A DNA stretch of 64,000 nt from Xanthobacteraceae bacterium (GCA_019750915.1 JAIENY010000022.1:31780-95779); one strand, 5' to 3'; positions 34,902 through 45,717 are shown, numbered from the stretch's first letter. The notes: generated from the letters alone by a model not told the origin. Numbers and translations: made by a program.

Positions 34902-37900
34902 ATGAGCGGTTCTGAGTTCGAACGCGATGGGTTGATGGGCGACGCGGCGGACTCCGCCGGCAAAACCGCCGTGACCGAACCGCTGCGCGAACACACTTAC
35001 CGTCCGGCCGCCGCCGGGATGTACGATCCCGCGCTGGAAAAGGACTCCTGCGGCGTCGGTTTCATCGCCAACATCAAGGGCAAGAAATCGCACCAGATTG
35101 TCAGCGATGCCCTGAGCATCCTGTGCAATCTCGAGCACCGCGGCGCGGTCGGCGCCGATCCGCGTGCGGGCGACGGCGCCGGCATTCTGGTGCAGATTCC
35201 GCACGATTTCTTTTCCCGCAAGGCCAAGGAACTCGGTTTCGCGCTGCCTCAGGTTGGCGACTACGCCGTCGGCTCGCTGTTCATGCCGCGCGAGACGTCC
35301 TGGCGCAGCGTGATCCAGAATATCATCGAGGATCAGATCGAAGCCGAAGGACTTAATTTCCTCGGCTGGCGCACAGTGCCGACCGACAACTCCTCGCTCG
35401 GTGTCACCGTGACGCCGACCGAACCTGCGCATATGCAACTCTTCATCGGCCGCAACGGCGAGGTCAAAACCGAAGAGGAATTCGGGCGAAAGCTCTATCT
35501 GCTGCGCAAGTCGATCTCGAACGCGATCTACCAGCGGCGCGAACGCGGCCTGTCGGGCTATTACTTCTGCTCGCTCTCCTCGCGCACCATCGTCTACAAG
35601 GGCATGTTCCTGGCTGACCAGCTCGGCAAGTATTACGCCGACCTGCACGAGGAAGATTTCAATTCGGCGATCGCGCTGGTGCATCAGCGCTTCTCGACCA
35701 ACACCTTCCCGGCATGGTCGCTGGCGCATCCCTACCGCATGGTGGCGCATAACGGGGAAATCAACACGCTGCGCGGCAACGTCAACTGGATGGCGGCGCG
35801 TCAGGCATCGGTGAAGTCGCCGCTGTTCGGCAAGGACATCAGCCGGTTGTGGCCGATCTCCTACGAAGGCCAGTCCGACACCGCCTGCTTCGACAACGCG
35901 CTCGAATTCCTCGTGCAGGGCGGCTACTCGATGGCGCACGCCATGATGATGCTGGTGCCCGAGGCGTGGGCCGGCAATCCGATGATGGATGAAGAGCGCC
36001 GCGCGTTCTACGAATACCACGCTGCCCTGATGGAGCCGTGGGACGGCCCCGCCGCGCTCGCCTTTACCGACGGCCGCCAGATCGGCGCGACGCTCGACCG
36101 CAACGGACTTCGCCCCGCCCGCTATCTCGTCACCAAGGATGATCGCATCATCATGGCGTCGGAAATGGGCACGCTGACGATTCCGGAAGACCAGATCATC
36201 ACCAAGTGGCGTTTGCAGCCGGGCAAGATGCTGCTCGTCGATCTGGAACAGGGCCGCCTCATTCCCGATGACGAGATCAAGGCCGAGCTCGCCAAGAGCC
36301 ATCCCTACAAGGTCTGGCTCGACAACACCCAGATCGTGCTCGAGGAAATGCCGGATGCGCCTGCCAAGGCCGTCGCCTCGAACCTGTCGCTGCTCGATCG
36401 CCAGCAGGCGTTCGGCTATACGCAGGAAGACATCAACATCCTGATGGCGCCGATGGCGTCGATGGGTGAGGAAGCCACCGGCTCGATGGGCACCGATACG
36501 CCGCTTTCGGCGCTGTCCGACAAGCCAAAGCCGCTGTTCACCTACTTCAAGCAGAACTTCGCGCAGGTGACGAACCCGCCGATCGATCCGATCCGCGAAG
36601 AACTGGTGATGAGCCTCGTCTCGATCATCGGTCCACGCCCGAATCTGCTCGATCTCGAAGGCATGTCGCATACCAAGCGCCTTGAGGTGCGCCAGCCGAT
36701 CCTGACCAATCAGGATCTGGAGAAGATTCGCTCGATCTCCGACATCGCGGACAATCATTTCCGTTCGCACACGCTCGACACCACCTTCCACGCCGGTCTC
36801 GGCGCGGCGGGCATGGAGCAGGTGCTGGACGAGCTTTGCGCGCGGGCCGAAGCGGCCGTGCGCGAGGGCGACAACATCATCATCCTGTCGGACCGCATGA
36901 CCGGCACGGACCGGATTCCGATTCCCTCGCTGCTCGCCTGCGCCGCGGTGCATCACCATCTGATCCGCACGGGCCTGCGCACCTCCGTCGGCCTCGTGGT
37001 CGAATCCGGCGAGCCACGCGAAGTGCATCACTTCGCCTGCCTGGCCGGCTATGGCGCCGAGGCGATCAACCCTTATCTGGCGTTCGAGACCATCGTCGCG
37101 ATGAAGGACCGCCTGCCCGGCGGCCTCGACGAGAAGGAAATCGTCAAGCGCTACATCAAGTCGATCGGCAAAGGTCTGCTCAAGGTCATGTCGAAGATGG
37201 GCATCTCGACCTATCAATCCTATTGCGGCGCGCAGATCTTCGACGCCATCGGCCTCAAGAGCGATTTCGTCGCCAAGTATTTCACCGGCACCCACACCCG
37301 CATCGAGGGCGTCGGCCTTACCGAGATCGCCGAGGAAACCACGCGCCGCCATACCGAGGCCTTCAGCGACTCGCAGGTCCACAAGAGCTTCCTTGATGTC
37401 GGCGGCGAATATGCCTTCCGCAGCCGCGGCGAGGACCATGCATGGACGGCCGAGTCGGTCGCAACCTTGCAGCACGCCGTGCGCGGCAACTCGCAAGACC
37501 GCTATCGCGCCTTCGCCAAGATCCTTAACGATCAGGCCGAAAAGCTTCTGACGCTGCGCGGCCTGTTCAAGATCAAGAGCGCCGAGGAAGACAAGCGCAA
37601 GGCGGTCGCGCTGTCCGAAGTCGAACCGGCGGTGGACATCGTCAAGCGCTTCGCAACCGGCGCAATGTCGTTCGGTTCGATCTCGCGTGAGGCCCATACC
37701 ACGCTGGCGATCGCGATGAACCGCATCGGCGGCAAGTCGAACACCGGCGAAGGCGGCGAGGAAGCCGATCGCTTCAAGCCGATGCCCAATGGCGATTCGA
37801 TGCGCTCAGCCATCAAGCAGGTTGCCTCCGGCCGTTTCGGCGTCACCACCGAGTATCTCGTCAACTCCGACATGGCGCAGATCAAGATGGCGCAGGGCGC

Positions 37901-39635
37901 AAAGCCCGGCGAAGGCGGACAGTTGCCCGGCCACAAGGTCGATGCGACCATCGCCAAGGTGCGCCACTCCACGCCCGGCGTCGGCCTGATCTCGCCGCCG
38001 CCGCATCACGATATTTACTCGATCGAAGATCTCGCACAGCTGATCTACGACCTGAAGAACGTCAATCCCGAAGGTCAGGTGTCGGTGAAGCTGGTTTCGG
38101 AAATCGGCGTTGGCACCGTCGCGGCAGGCGTCGCCAAGGCGCGCGCCGACCACGTCACGATCTCGGGCTTTGAGGGCGGCACCGGCGCTTCGCCGCTGAC
38201 CTCGATCAAGCATGCCGGCTCGCCGTGGGAAGTGGGCATCGCCGAGACGCACCAGACGCTGGTGCGCGAACGGCTGCGCTCGCGCATCGCCGTTCAGGTC
38301 GATGGCGGTTTCCGCACCGGACGCGACGTCGTGATCGGCGCGCTGCTTGGCGCCGACGAGTTCGGCTTCGCCACCGCGCCGCTGATCGCGGCGGGCTGCA
38401 TCATGATGCGCAAGTGCCATCTCAACACCTGCCCCGTCGGCGTCGCGACGCAGGACCCGGTCCTGCGCGCGCGATTCACCGGCCAGCCCGAGCACGTCAT
38501 CAATTATTTCTTCTTCGTCGCCGAGGAAGTGCGCGAAATCATGGCCTCGCTCGGCTACCGCACCTTCAACGAGATGGTCGGACAGAGCCAGATGCTCGAC
38601 CAGTCGCGCCTTGTCGCGCACTGGAAGGCCAAGGGCCTCGACTTCTCCAAGCTGTTCTTCAAGCAGCAGGCGGAGCCCGGCCAGACCGTCTATCACAGCG
38701 AGAAGCAGGACCATCACCTCGAAGCCGTGCTCGACCGCACGCTGATCAAGCAAGCTCAGGCGGCGCTGGATCGCGGCGCACCGGTGAAGATCGAGACCGA
38801 GATCCACAACACTGACCGCAGCGCGGGTGCGATGTTGTCCGGTGCCGTCGCCAAGATCTACGGTCATTCCGGCCTGCCGCACGACACCATCCATGTCAGC
38901 CTGAAGGGCACCGCCGGTCAGGCGTTCGGTGCGTGGCTGGCACGCGGCGTGACTTTCGATCTTGAAGGTGAAGGCAACGACTATGTCGGCAAGGGACTTT
39001 CGGGCGGCCGCATCATCGTGCGCCCCCCTGCGATCTCCGCCATCGTTCCGGAAGAGTCGATCATCGTCGGAAACACCGTGCTGTACGGCGCGATCGAGGG
39101 CGAAGCCTTTCTGCGCGGCGTCGCGGGCGAGCGTTTCGCCGTACGGAACTCCGGCGCCATCGCAGTCGTCGAGGGTGCAGGCGATCACTGCTGCGAATAT
39201 ATGACCGGCGGCATCGTCATCGTGCTCGGCAAGACTGGCCGCAACTTCGCGGCCGGCATGTCGGGCGGCGTCGCCTATGTGCTGGACGAGGACAACACCT
39301 TCGCGAAACGCTGCAACATGGCGATGGTCGAACTCGAGCCGGTGCTTTCCGAGGAAATGATCGCCGAGGAAGAATATTACATGCAGGCCGACCTCGAGGC
39401 GCATGGCCGCGTCGATGTGTTCGAAAACCTGCTCGACGACGACATCAAGCGCCTGCGTGTCCTCATCGGCCGTCACGCCAAGCTGACCGGCTCGAAGCGC
39501 GCAACCGATATTCTTGCGAACTGGAAAAATTACCTTCCGAAGTTCCGCAAGGTGATGCCGGTGGAATACCGCCGCGCACTGAAAGAAATGCACGCGCGCA
39601 AGCAAGCCGAACAGCCGATCGCGATCGGCGCGTAA
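34902..39635 (+). CDS. gltB: Glutamate synthase (NADPH) large subunit
   Basis: Transfers the amide of glutamine to 2-oxoglutarate to make two glutamates. The 1577-aa protein has the class-II glutaminase domain with the nucleophile Cys at about residue 50 (KDSCGVGF), so a ~49-residue propeptide is removed; the central and FMN domains follow, with the [3Fe-4S] ligands Cys1166, Cys1172 and Cys1177 (CX5CX4C), and the C-terminal GXGXG beta-helix. ATG 34896 is an alternative start; ATG 34902 is better spaced from the GGGGG run. gltD follows after 43 bp. Confidence 0.97.
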   Translation: MSGSEFERDGLMGDAADSAGKTAVTEPLREHTYRPAAAGMYDPALEKDSCGVGFIANIKGKKSHQIVSDALSILCNLEHRGAVGADPRAGDGAGILVQIPHDFFSRKAKELGFALPQVGDYAVGSLFMPRETSWRSVIQNIIEDQIEAEGLNFLGWRTVPTDNSSLGVTVTPTEPAHMQLFIGRNGEVKTEEEFGRKLYLLRKSISNAIYQRRERGLSGYYFCSLSSRTIVYKGMFLADQLGKYYADLHEEDFNSAIALVHQRFSTNTFPAWSLAHPYRMVAHNGEINTLRGNVNWMAARQASVKSPLFGKDISRLWPISYEGQSDTACFDNALEFLVQGGYSMAHAMMMLVPEAWAGNPMMDEERRAFYEYHAALMEPWDGPAALAFTDGRQIGATLDRNGLRPARYLVTKDDRIIMASEMGTLTIPEDQIITKWRLQPGKMLLVDLEQGRLIPDDEIKAELAKSHPYKVWLDNTQIVLEEMPDAPAKAVASNLSLLDRQQAFGYTQEDINILMAPMASMGEEATGSMGTDTPLSALSDKPKPLFTYFKQNFAQVTNPPIDPIREELVMSLVSIIGPRPNLLDLEGMSHTKRLEVRQPILTNQDLEKIRSISDIADNHFRSHTLDTTFHAGLGAAGMEQVLDELCARAEAAVREGDNIIILSDRMTGTDRIPIPSLLACAAVHHHLIRTGLRTSVGLVVESGEPREVHHFACLAGYGAEAINPYLAFETIVAMKDRLPGGLDEKEIVKRYIKSIGKGLLKVMSKMGISTYQSYCGAQIFDAIGLKSDFVAKYFTGTHTRIEGVGLTEIAEETTRRHTEAFSDSQVHKSFLDVGGEYAFRSRGEDHAWTAESVATLQHAVRGNSQDRYRAFAKILNDQAEKLLTLRGLFKIKSAEEDKRKAVALSEVEPAVDIVKRFATGAMSFGSISREAHTTLAIAMNRIGGKSNTGEGGEEADRFKPMPNGDSMRSAIKQVASGRFGVTTEYLVNSDMAQIKMAQGAKPGEGGQLPGHKVDATIAKVRHSTPGVGLISPPPHHDIYSIEDLAQLIYDLKNVNPEGQVSVKLVSEIGVGTVAAGVAKARADHVTISGFEGGTGASPLTSIKHAGSPWEVGIAETHQTLVRERLRSRIAVQVDGGFRTGRDVVIGALLGADEFGFATAPLIAAGCIMMRKCHLNTCPVGVATQDPVLRARFTGQPEHVINYFFFVAEEVREIMASLGYRTFNEMVGQSQMLDQSRLVAHWKAKGLDFSKLFFKQQAEPGQTVYHSEKQDHHLEAVLDRTLIKQAQAALDRGAPVKIETEIHNTDRSAGAMLSGAVAKIYGHSGLPHDTIHVSLKGTAGQAFGAWLARGVTFDLEGEGNDYVGKGLSGGRIIVRPPAISAIVPEESIIVGNTVLYGAIEGEAFLRGVAGERFAVRNSGAIAVVEGAGDHCCEYMTGGIVIVLGKTGRNFAAGMSGGVAYVLDEDNTFAKRCNMAMVELEPVLSEEMIAEEEYYMQADLEAHGRVDVFENLLDDDIKRLRVLIGRHAKLTGSKRATDILANWKNYLPKFRKVMPVEYRRALKEMHARKQAEQPIAIGA

Positions 39636-39678
39636 ACGAACACGACAGCGAGAGTCGTCTGGGTCTTTTGGGGTTGGT

Positions 39679-41136
39679 ATGGGTAAGGTTACGGGGTTTC
39701 TCGAAATTGAGCGGCACGACCGCAACTATGAGCCGGTCGCCGAGCGGCTGAAGAACTTCAACGAGTTCGTCGTCCCGCTGTCGGAGAAAGAGCTTCGCGA
39801 TCAGGCGGCGCGCTGCATGAACTGCGGTGTGCCTTACTGCCACGGCACCGGCTCTGTTGCACCCGGAACGCCCGGCTGCCCGGTCAACAACCAGATTCCG
39901 GACTGGAATGACCTCGTCTACAACGGCAACTGGGCTGAAGCCTCGCGCAACCTTCACTCGACCAACAATTTCCCGGAATTCACAGGACGCATCTGCCCGG
40001 CGCCATGTGAGGCATCGTGCACGCTCAATATCGACGATGCACCCGTAACGATCAAATCGATCGAATGCGCCATTGTCGATCGCGCGTGGGACAACGGTCT
40101 GCTTGGGCCCGAGAAGGCTCCCTCCAGGACCGGCAAGAAGATCGCCGTGGTCGGCTCCGGCCCTGCCGGTCTTGCCTGCGCGCAGCAGCTCGCGCGTGCG
40201 GGTCATGAGGTTCATATCTACGAGAAGCATGCCAAGGCCGGCGGTCTGCTTCGCTACGGCATTCCCGACTTCAAGATGGAGAAGCATTACATCGACCGCC
40301 GCGTGGCGCAGATGGAAGCCGAAGGCGTGGTGTTTCACTACGGCAAGGCCGTCGGCGGCACGTCGCCCGGCGCGATCGATCCGAAGCAGCTTGTGAAGGA
40401 CTACGACGCGATCGCGCTGACCGGCGGTGCGGAAGCGCCGCGCGACCTGCCGATTCCGGGCCGTGATCTCGACGGCGTTCATTTCGCGATGGACTTCCTG
40501 CCGCAGCAGAACCGCCGCGTCGGCAATGAGTCGCTGAACGGCACGACGGAGATTCTCGCCGGCGGCAAGGATGTGGTCGTGATCGGCGGCGGCGATACTG
40601 GTTCGGACTGCATCGGCACCTCGCTGCGCCAGGGCGCAACCTCGGTGACTCAGCTCGAAATCATGGGTGAGCCTCCAGAGCGCGAGAACAAGGCGCTGAG
40701 CTGGCCCTATTGGCCGCTCAAGATGCGGATTTCATCGAGCCAGGCCGAAGGCGCCAAGCGCGAATACGCCGTGCTGACGCAGAAGTTCGAAGGCAAGGAC
40801 GGCAAGGTCACCAAGCTGCATTGCGTCCATGTCGATTCGAAATTCCAGCCGATTCCTGGCACCGAATTCGAAATCAAGGCAGAGCTGGTGCTGCTGGCGA
40901 TGGGCTTCGTACACCCCACGCACGACGGGCTGCTCAAGTCACTGAACGTCGATCTCGACCAGCGCGGCAACGTCCGCGCCTCAACTAACGACTACCAGAC
41001 CTCGCTTCCCAAGGTATTCACGTCCGGGGACATGCGCCGGGGTCAATCGTTGGTGGTCTGGGCGATCCGCGAAGGACGGCAGTGCGCCGCCTCGATCGAC
41101 CAATTCCTGATGGGATCGACCACGCTGCCGCGGTGA
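39679..41136 (+). CDS. gltD: Glutamate synthase (NADPH) small subunit
   Basis: Feeds electrons from NADPH through FAD and two [4Fe-4S] clusters to GltB. The 485-aa protein has the N-terminal cysteine clusters ([11 protein letters not shown] at about 50-60, [20 protein letters not shown]), the FAD motif [13 protein letters not shown] near residue 157 and the NADPH motif [11 protein letters not shown] near 304. It is co-directional with gltB and shares the same CTTTTGGGG element just before its start (39665-39673). A terminator follows at 41214. Confidence 0.97.
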   Translation: MGKVTGFLEIERHDRNYEPVAERLKNFNEFVVPLSEKELRDQAARCMNCGVPYCHGTGSVAPGTPGCPVNNQIPDWNDLVYNGNWAEASRNLHSTNNFPEFTGRICPAPCEASCTLNIDDAPVTIKSIECAIVDRAWDNGLLGPEKAPSRTGKKIAVVGSGPAGLACAQQLARAGHEVHIYEKHAKAGGLLRYGIPDFKMEKHYIDRRVAQMEAEGVVFHYGKAVGGTSPGAIDPKQLVKDYDAIALTGGAEAPRDLPIPGRDLDGVHFAMDFLPQQNRRVGNESLNGTTEILAGGKDVVVIGGGDTGSDCIGTSLRQGATSVTQLEIMGEPPERENKALSWPYWPLKMRISSSQAEGAKREYAVLTQKFEGKDGKVTKLHCVHVDSKFQPIPGTEFEIKAELVLLAMGFVHPTHDGLLKSLNVDLDQRGNVRASTNDYQTSLPKVFTSGDMRRGQSLVVWAIREGRQCAASIDQFLMGSTTLPR

Positions 41137-41213
41137 ACTGAAAGAGATAAATTTTTACGTGATGAAAAGGCGTCAGTACGGCTGCTTGTGATTGTTGCGT
41201 GATGAAATTCCGC

Positions 41214-41242
41214 AAAACCCGTCCTCTGAAGGGCGGGTTTTT
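41214..41242 (+). terminator. Rho-independent terminator after gltD
   Basis: An 11-bp stem with one G-U pair (41214-41224 with 41231-41241), a 6-nt loop and a run of five T at 41238-41242. Confidence 0.8.
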
Positions 41243-41267
41243 GCTTAAGCACCGCGCCCAACAAGCC

Positions 41268-41290
41268 CGTGCATTTGCACAAAATGCACG
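41268..41290. repeat. Short perfect inverted repeat
   Basis: Nine-bp arms CGTGCATTT and AAATGCACG around GCACA. A smaller dyad (GTGC-ATTT-GCAC) is nested on the left side. No T-run follows on either strand, so it is more likely an operator or a processing hairpin than a terminator. It lies between gltD and the end of the AraC-family gene. Confidence 0.4.
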
Positions 41291-41394
41291 TGGGGTGTCG
41301 TCTCATTCAGCGCAAAACGGGATTTATGTTTAAGAATTAGCTTATGCGTCGCGAAGACGGTGCCCCGCGAGGCTTTGAAACATAGACCGGCGCG

Positions 41395-42351
41395 TCAGGA
41401 CTCCACCGCCATCGCCCGCGCGTCGCTTGGCGTCATGCCGTGGACGACACGAAACGCACGATAGAAGGTCGCCGCACTCTCGAACCCGCAGCCATAGGCG
41501 ATATCGATCACCGGCCGATGCGGCTCGGTGACCAGCATCCGGCGTGCGACATGCAGCCGTTTGAGTGTCAACGTCCGGGTGAACGTCATGCCGGTCGGCT
41601 CGAACAAATGATGCAGTTGCCGGACCGAAATCCCTAGCGAGGACGCAACCATCAACGGCGAAAGTTCAGGCCGATGGAGATTGCGGTCCAGAATGGCGCG
41701 GGCCGCATGGAGAAAACCGGCATGCAGCGCCTCGCGCGCCTCCGGCGAACTCACTCCGAGCCGGCCGCGCGCCATCATGGCGAGCCTTGCGATGTGCTGG
41801 ACGTCCAGCTCGGCGGACGCCCCGCTATCGGCTGGGGGCACGCACAATACATCGAACATTGCTTTGATCAGCCGCGTTAACCGCCCGTCCCCCGCCAGCG
41901 GTTCGACGACAAGGTCATGCATCGGCTTCCCGAGCGGACAGCCCGCGAGCGGTATTTTCAATAACCGGAAGTGAAAGCCGTCGGAACGATCGGGGATGGC
42001 TGCAAACGGAGTATCGGAGTAGCCCACCGTGAAGGCGCCCGGTTCGACCCGATGAATGCGATCGTCGCCGACATCGAGCCAACCTGGACCCTTGACCTGC
42101 AAGCCGATGCAAAGACTGTCGCTCTGCACGCGCACGATATCAGATTCTGTGCGGCTCACTCGATACGAGGAGGCACTCATCTCGGCGAAAACAGCTTCAC
42201 CTACGCCAAAGGATGAAAAGCGGCCCCAGAAATCTTTTCGGCGTTCTGGATCAAGCTCGATCGTGACACCGAAAAGATACTTGGCGCGTGCTTCGCACCA
42301 GTAGTCGAAGCGCTCCTGCGCAGGAAGATGATCGGTCGAAAAACTGAACAT
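41395..42351 (-). CDS. AraC-family transcriptional regulator
   Basis: A 318-aa regulator with an N-terminal ligand domain of the AraC-binding-like type (FSTDHLPAQERFDYWCE at the start, VQSDSLCIGLQVKGPG in the middle) and a C-terminal double helix-turn-helix (about 215-310) with VASSLGISVRQLHHLFE and DIAYGCGFESAATFYRAFR. Members of this group regulate aromatic or amine degradation genes; no such target is adjacent. The nearest divergent gene is the small FUSC-like protein at 42538, about 190 bp away, a possible target. Confidence 0.9.
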   Translation of the reverse strand: MFSFSTDHLPAQERFDYWCEARAKYLFGVTIELDPERRKDFWGRFSSFGVGEAVFAEMSASSYRVSRTESDIVRVQSDSLCIGLQVKGPGWLDVGDDRIHRVEPGAFTVGYSDTPFAAIPDRSDGFHFRLLKIPLAGCPLGKPMHDLVVEPLAGDGRLTRLIKAMFDVLCVPPADSGASAELDVQHIARLAMMARGRLGVSSPEAREALHAGFLHAARAILDRNLHRPELSPLMVASSLGISVRQLHHLFEPTGMTFTRTLTLKRLHVARRMLVTEPHRPVIDIAYGCGFESAATFYRAFRVVHGMTPSDARAMAVES

Positions 42352-42537
42352 CGCATTCCAAGTTCATCCTAATCCTAAAGCATAATCGGACAAGTCGGAA
42401 GCGGATTAAGTGAGCAGGATCTTGCCCAGATGAGCGCCAGCGTAATACCTTCGGCGGGATGTCATACCTTGTTTTGAATGACGGATCGTCGATGCAGGGC
42501 TAGCTTGGTTGCATCACGCAGCCTCATCATACCGGCC

Positions 42538-43035
42538 ATGACCCTCAACACCGAAAATGCCTATGTTTTTCGCTTCAAGAGAGGCGTCGCTGACGGCGCT
42601 CTGACAGCCCTCGCCGCACTGCTCGCATATCTGCCGGCGCAGGCTTTCGGGATCTATCAGGGCTTCTGGGGATCGATCATCGCGATTTCGGTAGTGCAGA
42701 CCGAGATCGGCGAGACGGAAAAGATCGCACGCAATCAGTTCATCGGCGCAGCGATTGGGGGCTGCGTCAGCCTGATCGGGCTTTTACTGTTCGGACAGGG
42801 AATCGTCATCTACGCCGTGACGATAGCGTTGACGATGATCGTCTGCGCTCTACTGGATGTGATGAAAGCCAGCCGCCTGGCGGGCATCACCTGCACCATC
42901 GTCATGCTCGTCCCCTCGACCGGCAGCCCGCTCGATATCTTTCTCACGCGTTTCGGCGAAGTGTGCTGGGGCGCCTTTGTCGGCTTCACCACCGTCTGGG
43001 TGGCGGATCGGGTGCGGCGAGCCTGCTTCGAATAG
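42538..43035 (+). CDS. Small FUSC-like integral membrane protein
   Basis: A 165-aa protein with about four to five hydrophobic segments and the sequence FWGSIIAISVVQTEIGETE followed by GAAIGGCVSLIGLLLFGQG, which resembles the membrane half of fusaric-acid/aromatic-acid exporter (FUSC, YhhN/ArAE) proteins. It lacks the large cytoplasmic domain of full-size exporters. ATG 42538 is chosen because it begins just before the first helix; ATG 42478 is in frame but has no ribosome site. It may be controlled by the divergent AraC-type regulator. Confidence 0.68.
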   Translation: MTLNTENAYVFRFKRGVADGALTALAALLAYLPAQAFGIYQGFWGSIIAISVVQTEIGETEKIARNQFIGAAIGGCVSLIGLLLFGQGIVIYAVTIALTMIVCALLDVMKASRLAGITCTIVMLVPSTGSPLDIFLTRFGEVCWGAFVGFTTVWVADRVRRACFE

Positions 43036-43055
43036 CGATTCCCGAAAACGAAAAA

Positions 43056-43077
43056 CCCCGCCATCTGGCGGGGCTTT
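43056..43077. terminator. Shared hairpin terminator between convergent genes
   Basis: A 7-bp GC stem (43056-43062 with 43067-43073) with a 4-nt loop. Read leftward it is followed by five U, read rightward by CTTT, so it mainly ends the DUF1236 transcript. Confidence 0.75.
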
Positions 43078-43094
43078 CCAGTCAAGGCGCAGGC

Positions 43095-43481
43095 TTATTC
43101 GACGATGCGCACCACGCGGCGGGTATGCGGATCGACGATGACGCGCTGATCGTTCACCACGGCGTAGTTATACTCGCTATAGCTCGGCACCGGCCGCAGC
43201 ACTACGGCGTCCGGCAGTGGCTCGCCGACCACCACACGCTCCCTAACCGTCACGGACGGCACGCGTTCACCACGCACCGAACTGATCACAGCGTCCGGGA
43301 TTGCGACTGCGGTACCGACCGCCGCGCCTACCGTCCCGCCGACAATTGCACCCGGTGCGCCGAGGATCGTGCCGCCCGCGGCCGCACCATCACGCGCGCC
43401 GTCGCGGACCGGGTTCTGCGCAAGCGCGATGCCCGGCACCAGCGCAAGCGATGTCACCAAAACAACCGTACGAATCTTCAT
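43095..43481 (-). CDS. DUF1236-type secreted protein
   Basis: A 128-aa protein with a signal peptide (MKIRTVVLVTSLALVPG, cleavage after ALA before Gln), a Gly/Ala-rich glycine-zipper stretch (about 30-60) and a C-terminal DUF1236-like domain with VVLRPVPSYSEYNYAVVNDQ and RRVVRIVE. This small periplasmic family is common in Nitrobacteraceae and has no known function. GGAG six to seven bases before the ATG supports the start. Confidence 0.82.
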   Translation of the reverse strand: MKIRTVVLVTSLALVPGIALAQNPVRDGARDGAAAGGTILGAPGAIVGGTVGAAVGTAVAIPDAVISSVRGERVPSVTVRERVVVGEPLPDAVVLRPVPSYSEYNYAVVNDQRVIVDPHTRRVVRIVE

Positions 43482-43594
43482 GAATTAATCTCCGTCTCAT
43501 CAAAGGATGTCGGCTTAACGGGAGAGCGAACATGTCGTTCCGGCGAAGACAGCGTCACAACAACTGTCGTGCGCCCAACGCCGACGATAAAAAT

Positions 43595-45199
43595 CTAGCG
43601 GAAGAAAAAGAATCCGGAACTTGATGCGTCCGGCCGGACGTATCCGCGCGGACGCGGCGGCAGCGACCGGTTCGGGTCGAAGAACCCTTGCGAAGAAGCG
43701 GCGGCCTGCGCCGGGCGCTTGGGCTTTGGTGCTGCCGCAGGCTTCTGCGTGCCGTCCGTCGATGGCGATGCCGTCGCGACATCGCTGGTGGCGGGTGCGT
43801 TCAGTTCTCCGATTTGACGCGGCGGCCAGCTGAAATCATCCGCGCGCCCCGCCGGCACGCTGAGCGGTTCACCCTTCACCAGTGTGCGCGAGGCGAGCGC
43901 ATCGACGGATGCCGGGCGCGAACCCCCACCGCCAAGGAGTTCAGTCGATCCCGCCGACGAGGCCACCAGCGGCACCACCGGTCCGGCCAGCGGACGCGGC
44001 GGCGGCTCGCCGGGCTTCACCGCGACATTGCTGTCGGGCACCGACTGGTCGGTCGGCAGCGCGATCGGACCCGATCGTGCGGCCAGCACGCGACGGATTT
44101 CACGCTCGGTGTAATGCGCGATCTTACGCGCACCGGCCTTGGTGAAATAAACGCCGTCCGGCGAACGCAGCTTGCGGATCTGGCCTTCGAAATCCGGGCC
44201 CGACGTCATGAAGCGGCCGCTGTCATCGACAAAGCCGTCCCATACATCGACATAGGTGATGCCCATCTTGCCCGCGACATCGCGATACAGCGAGTCGAGA
44301 AACAGCATGTCGGATGTCGATTTGGTGCCGCGTACCGCAGGCAGGCCGACCCACAGCACCGGCACGCCTTTCGATTTCAGGATCGACACCATCTCTTCGA
44401 TCTTGCGGGTGTAGAGTTCAACCCAGCGATCGTCACGAAAGTCGGTGATGCCGTTCGCAGACCGCGTGGTCTTTTCTGGCGCCGATGGATCCTCGTCGTC
44501 CGGCGTCGCATCGGCGTCGGCCTTGTTCGCGGGGTCGGAGGCGGCCTTCTCATCGTCCGGCTTGTCAGCGGCGGTGTCGGTCTTCGGCTTCGAATCGGCT
44601 TTGGAATCTTTCTTGGACTTGGCGTCCTTGTCGGTCTTGGATTCCACCTTCTTTTCCGCCTCGCGAATCTGAATACGATCGCTGAGCCCAAGCATGACCA
44701 CGATCACGTCCGGATTTTCGGTGGCGAGAATGCCTTTGGCCGCCGCCGCCCAGTCGACCGGATCGCCCTTGGGCTGGTAGCGGATCAAGCCCGAATAGGT
44801 TTTCGCCTTGCGGACCACACCAAGCTCCGGCGTTTCCGACAGCGCATCCTCAAGACCATAGGCGAGCCAGTCGGCCATCGCGTCGCCGATCACCAGCACA
44901 TTCTGTTCGGCCGGCGTCTCGCGCTGCGCGGGTGCGGGCGGCTTTGCGTAACTTTCGGGGCGCGGCGGCGGCGCCTGCCTCTGCTCACCTCCGCCGAACA
45001 AACCGTCGCCGAACGATGGCAGCAACCCCCCGCGATTGCGCTGAACGGCACGCGGCGGTTGTGACGGGCGGCCGAAGCCGAAATCGAAGAATTGCGCTGA
45101 GGCCGGCGCGGTGATGCTGACGATCAGGCCACAGGCTGCCGCGCACGCCAACAGCGTGCCGCTCTCGCGCCTGATCCTGTGCAACCAACGTTTCAACAT
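43595..45199 (-). CDS. DUF459 (SGNH-like) exported protein
   Basis: A 534-aa exported protein: signal or anchor segment at about 14-38 (ACAAACGLIVSITAPASAQ), Pro-rich linker, then an SGNH-hydrolase-fold domain from about residue 100. The GDSL-equivalent is GDAMADWL and the last block is DGVYFTKAG, so the nucleophile Ser and the catalytic His are not at their usual places. A Lys/Asp/Glu/Ser-rich insertion at about 190-245 (KDAKSKKDSKADSK) interrupts the fold, and the C-terminus is Pro/Ala-rich. DUF459 proteins are linked to cell-surface polysaccharide modification; activity here is doubtful. Confidence 0.78.
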   Translation of the reverse strand: MLKRWLHRIRRESGTLLACAAACGLIVSITAPASAQFFDFGFGRPSQPPRAVQRNRGGLLPSFGDGLFGGGEQRQAPPPRPESYAKPPAPAQRETPAEQNVLVIGDAMADWLAYGLEDALSETPELGVVRKAKTYSGLIRYQPKGDPVDWAAAAKGILATENPDVIVVMLGLSDRIQIREAEKKVESKTDKDAKSKKDSKADSKPKTDTAADKPDDEKAASDPANKADADATPDDEDPSAPEKTTRSANGITDFRDDRWVELYTRKIEEMVSILKSKGVPVLWVGLPAVRGTKSTSDMLFLDSLYRDVAGKMGITYVDVWDGFVDDSGRFMTSGPDFEGQIRKLRSPDGVYFTKAGARKIAHYTEREIRRVLAARSGPIALPTDQSVPDSNVAVKPGEPPPRPLAGPVVPLVASSAGSTELLGGGGSRPASVDALASRTLVKGEPLSVPAGRADDFSWPPRQIGELNAPATSDVATASPSTDGTQKPAAAPKPKRPAQAAASSQGFFDPNRSLPPRPRGYVRPDASSSGFFFFR

Positions 45200-45322
45200 G
45201 CTGGAACTGATCCGCAAACCGGAATGTCAAATACTATCAAATTCCGGCCCCAAAGGGGCGGACGTCAGCGGACATAGACAAGTTCTCCACCACCCGCGTC
45301 AAGACCGCGAGCACTTGATCGA

Positions 45323-45357
45323 TTGACACGCCCTGTATATCGATTATTCTGGATATA
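45323..45357 (+). promoter_or_regulatory. Surviving promoter/operator of a decayed ars operon
   Basis: A consensus -35 TTGACA (45323-45328), 16-bp spacer and TATTCT (45345-45350). A dyad TATATC-N10-GATATA (45336-45341 with 45352-45357) covers the -10, where an ArsR repressor would bind. It precedes the damaged arsR reading frame. Confidence 0.55.
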
Positions 45358-45717
45358 TAGAATCATAAAGCGCCATTCTTGCGCTCGCCGCACTCGCTCA
45401 ATCGACCCGGCTTGAGGTCTTTCGATTGCTGGTGACCCACGAACCGCACGGACTTGCAGCGGGCGACATCGCCCGCTCGCTTGGCGTGCCTCAAAATACC
45501 ATGTCGTCCCATCTCGCGATCTTGACCCGTGCGAACCTTGTCATCGCCAAACGCACGGGCCGGTCGATTGTGTATCGCGCCGGCCTCGATCACATGCAGC
45601 AGCTGATGCTTTTCGTCCTGAAGGATTGCTGTGGGGGGCAAGCCCGATCTCTGCACGCCGCTGATCGAAACCCTCACGGCATGCCGTCCATCCCGAGGGG
45701 CCAAAGCGAGCGCATGA
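45357..45717 (+). pseudogene. arsR: arsR remnant: ArsR-family arsenic repressor with lost start and a frameshift
   Basis: The frame from 45369 encodes a good ArsR protein: AILALAALAQSTRLEVFRLL, the helix-turn-helix GDIARSLGVPQNTMSSHLA and KRTGRSIVYRAG, ending LKDCCGG. There is no usable start: the in-frame codons before it are ATA GAA TCA then TAA (45366-45368). After CCGG, a run of six G (45633-45638) shifts the frame; in the +1 frame the family-like tail KPDLCTPLIETLTACRPSRG resumes and stops at TGA 45715-45717, overlapping the next ATG. Both lesions suggest a pseudogene; a sequencing error in the G run could explain only one of them. Confidence 0.75.

Noticed and set aside
34689..37697. 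A 1002-codon open frame antisense to gltB
   Set aside because: Very long antisense frames arise from GC3 bias here; the opposite strand encodes an unmistakable GltB with all catalytic residues.
37806..39725. A 639-codon open frame antisense to gltB
   Set aside because: Shadow of the gltB C-terminal half, with no recognisable motif.
43688..45064. A 458-codon forward frame opposite the DUF459 gene
   Set aside because: The minus strand has a signal peptide and the SGNH-like fold; the forward frame is an Arg-rich shadow.
45633..45638. Programmed ribosomal frameshift in arsR
   Set aside because: The start of the gene is also broken and the downstream genes are truncated, so decay or a homopolymer error is simpler.
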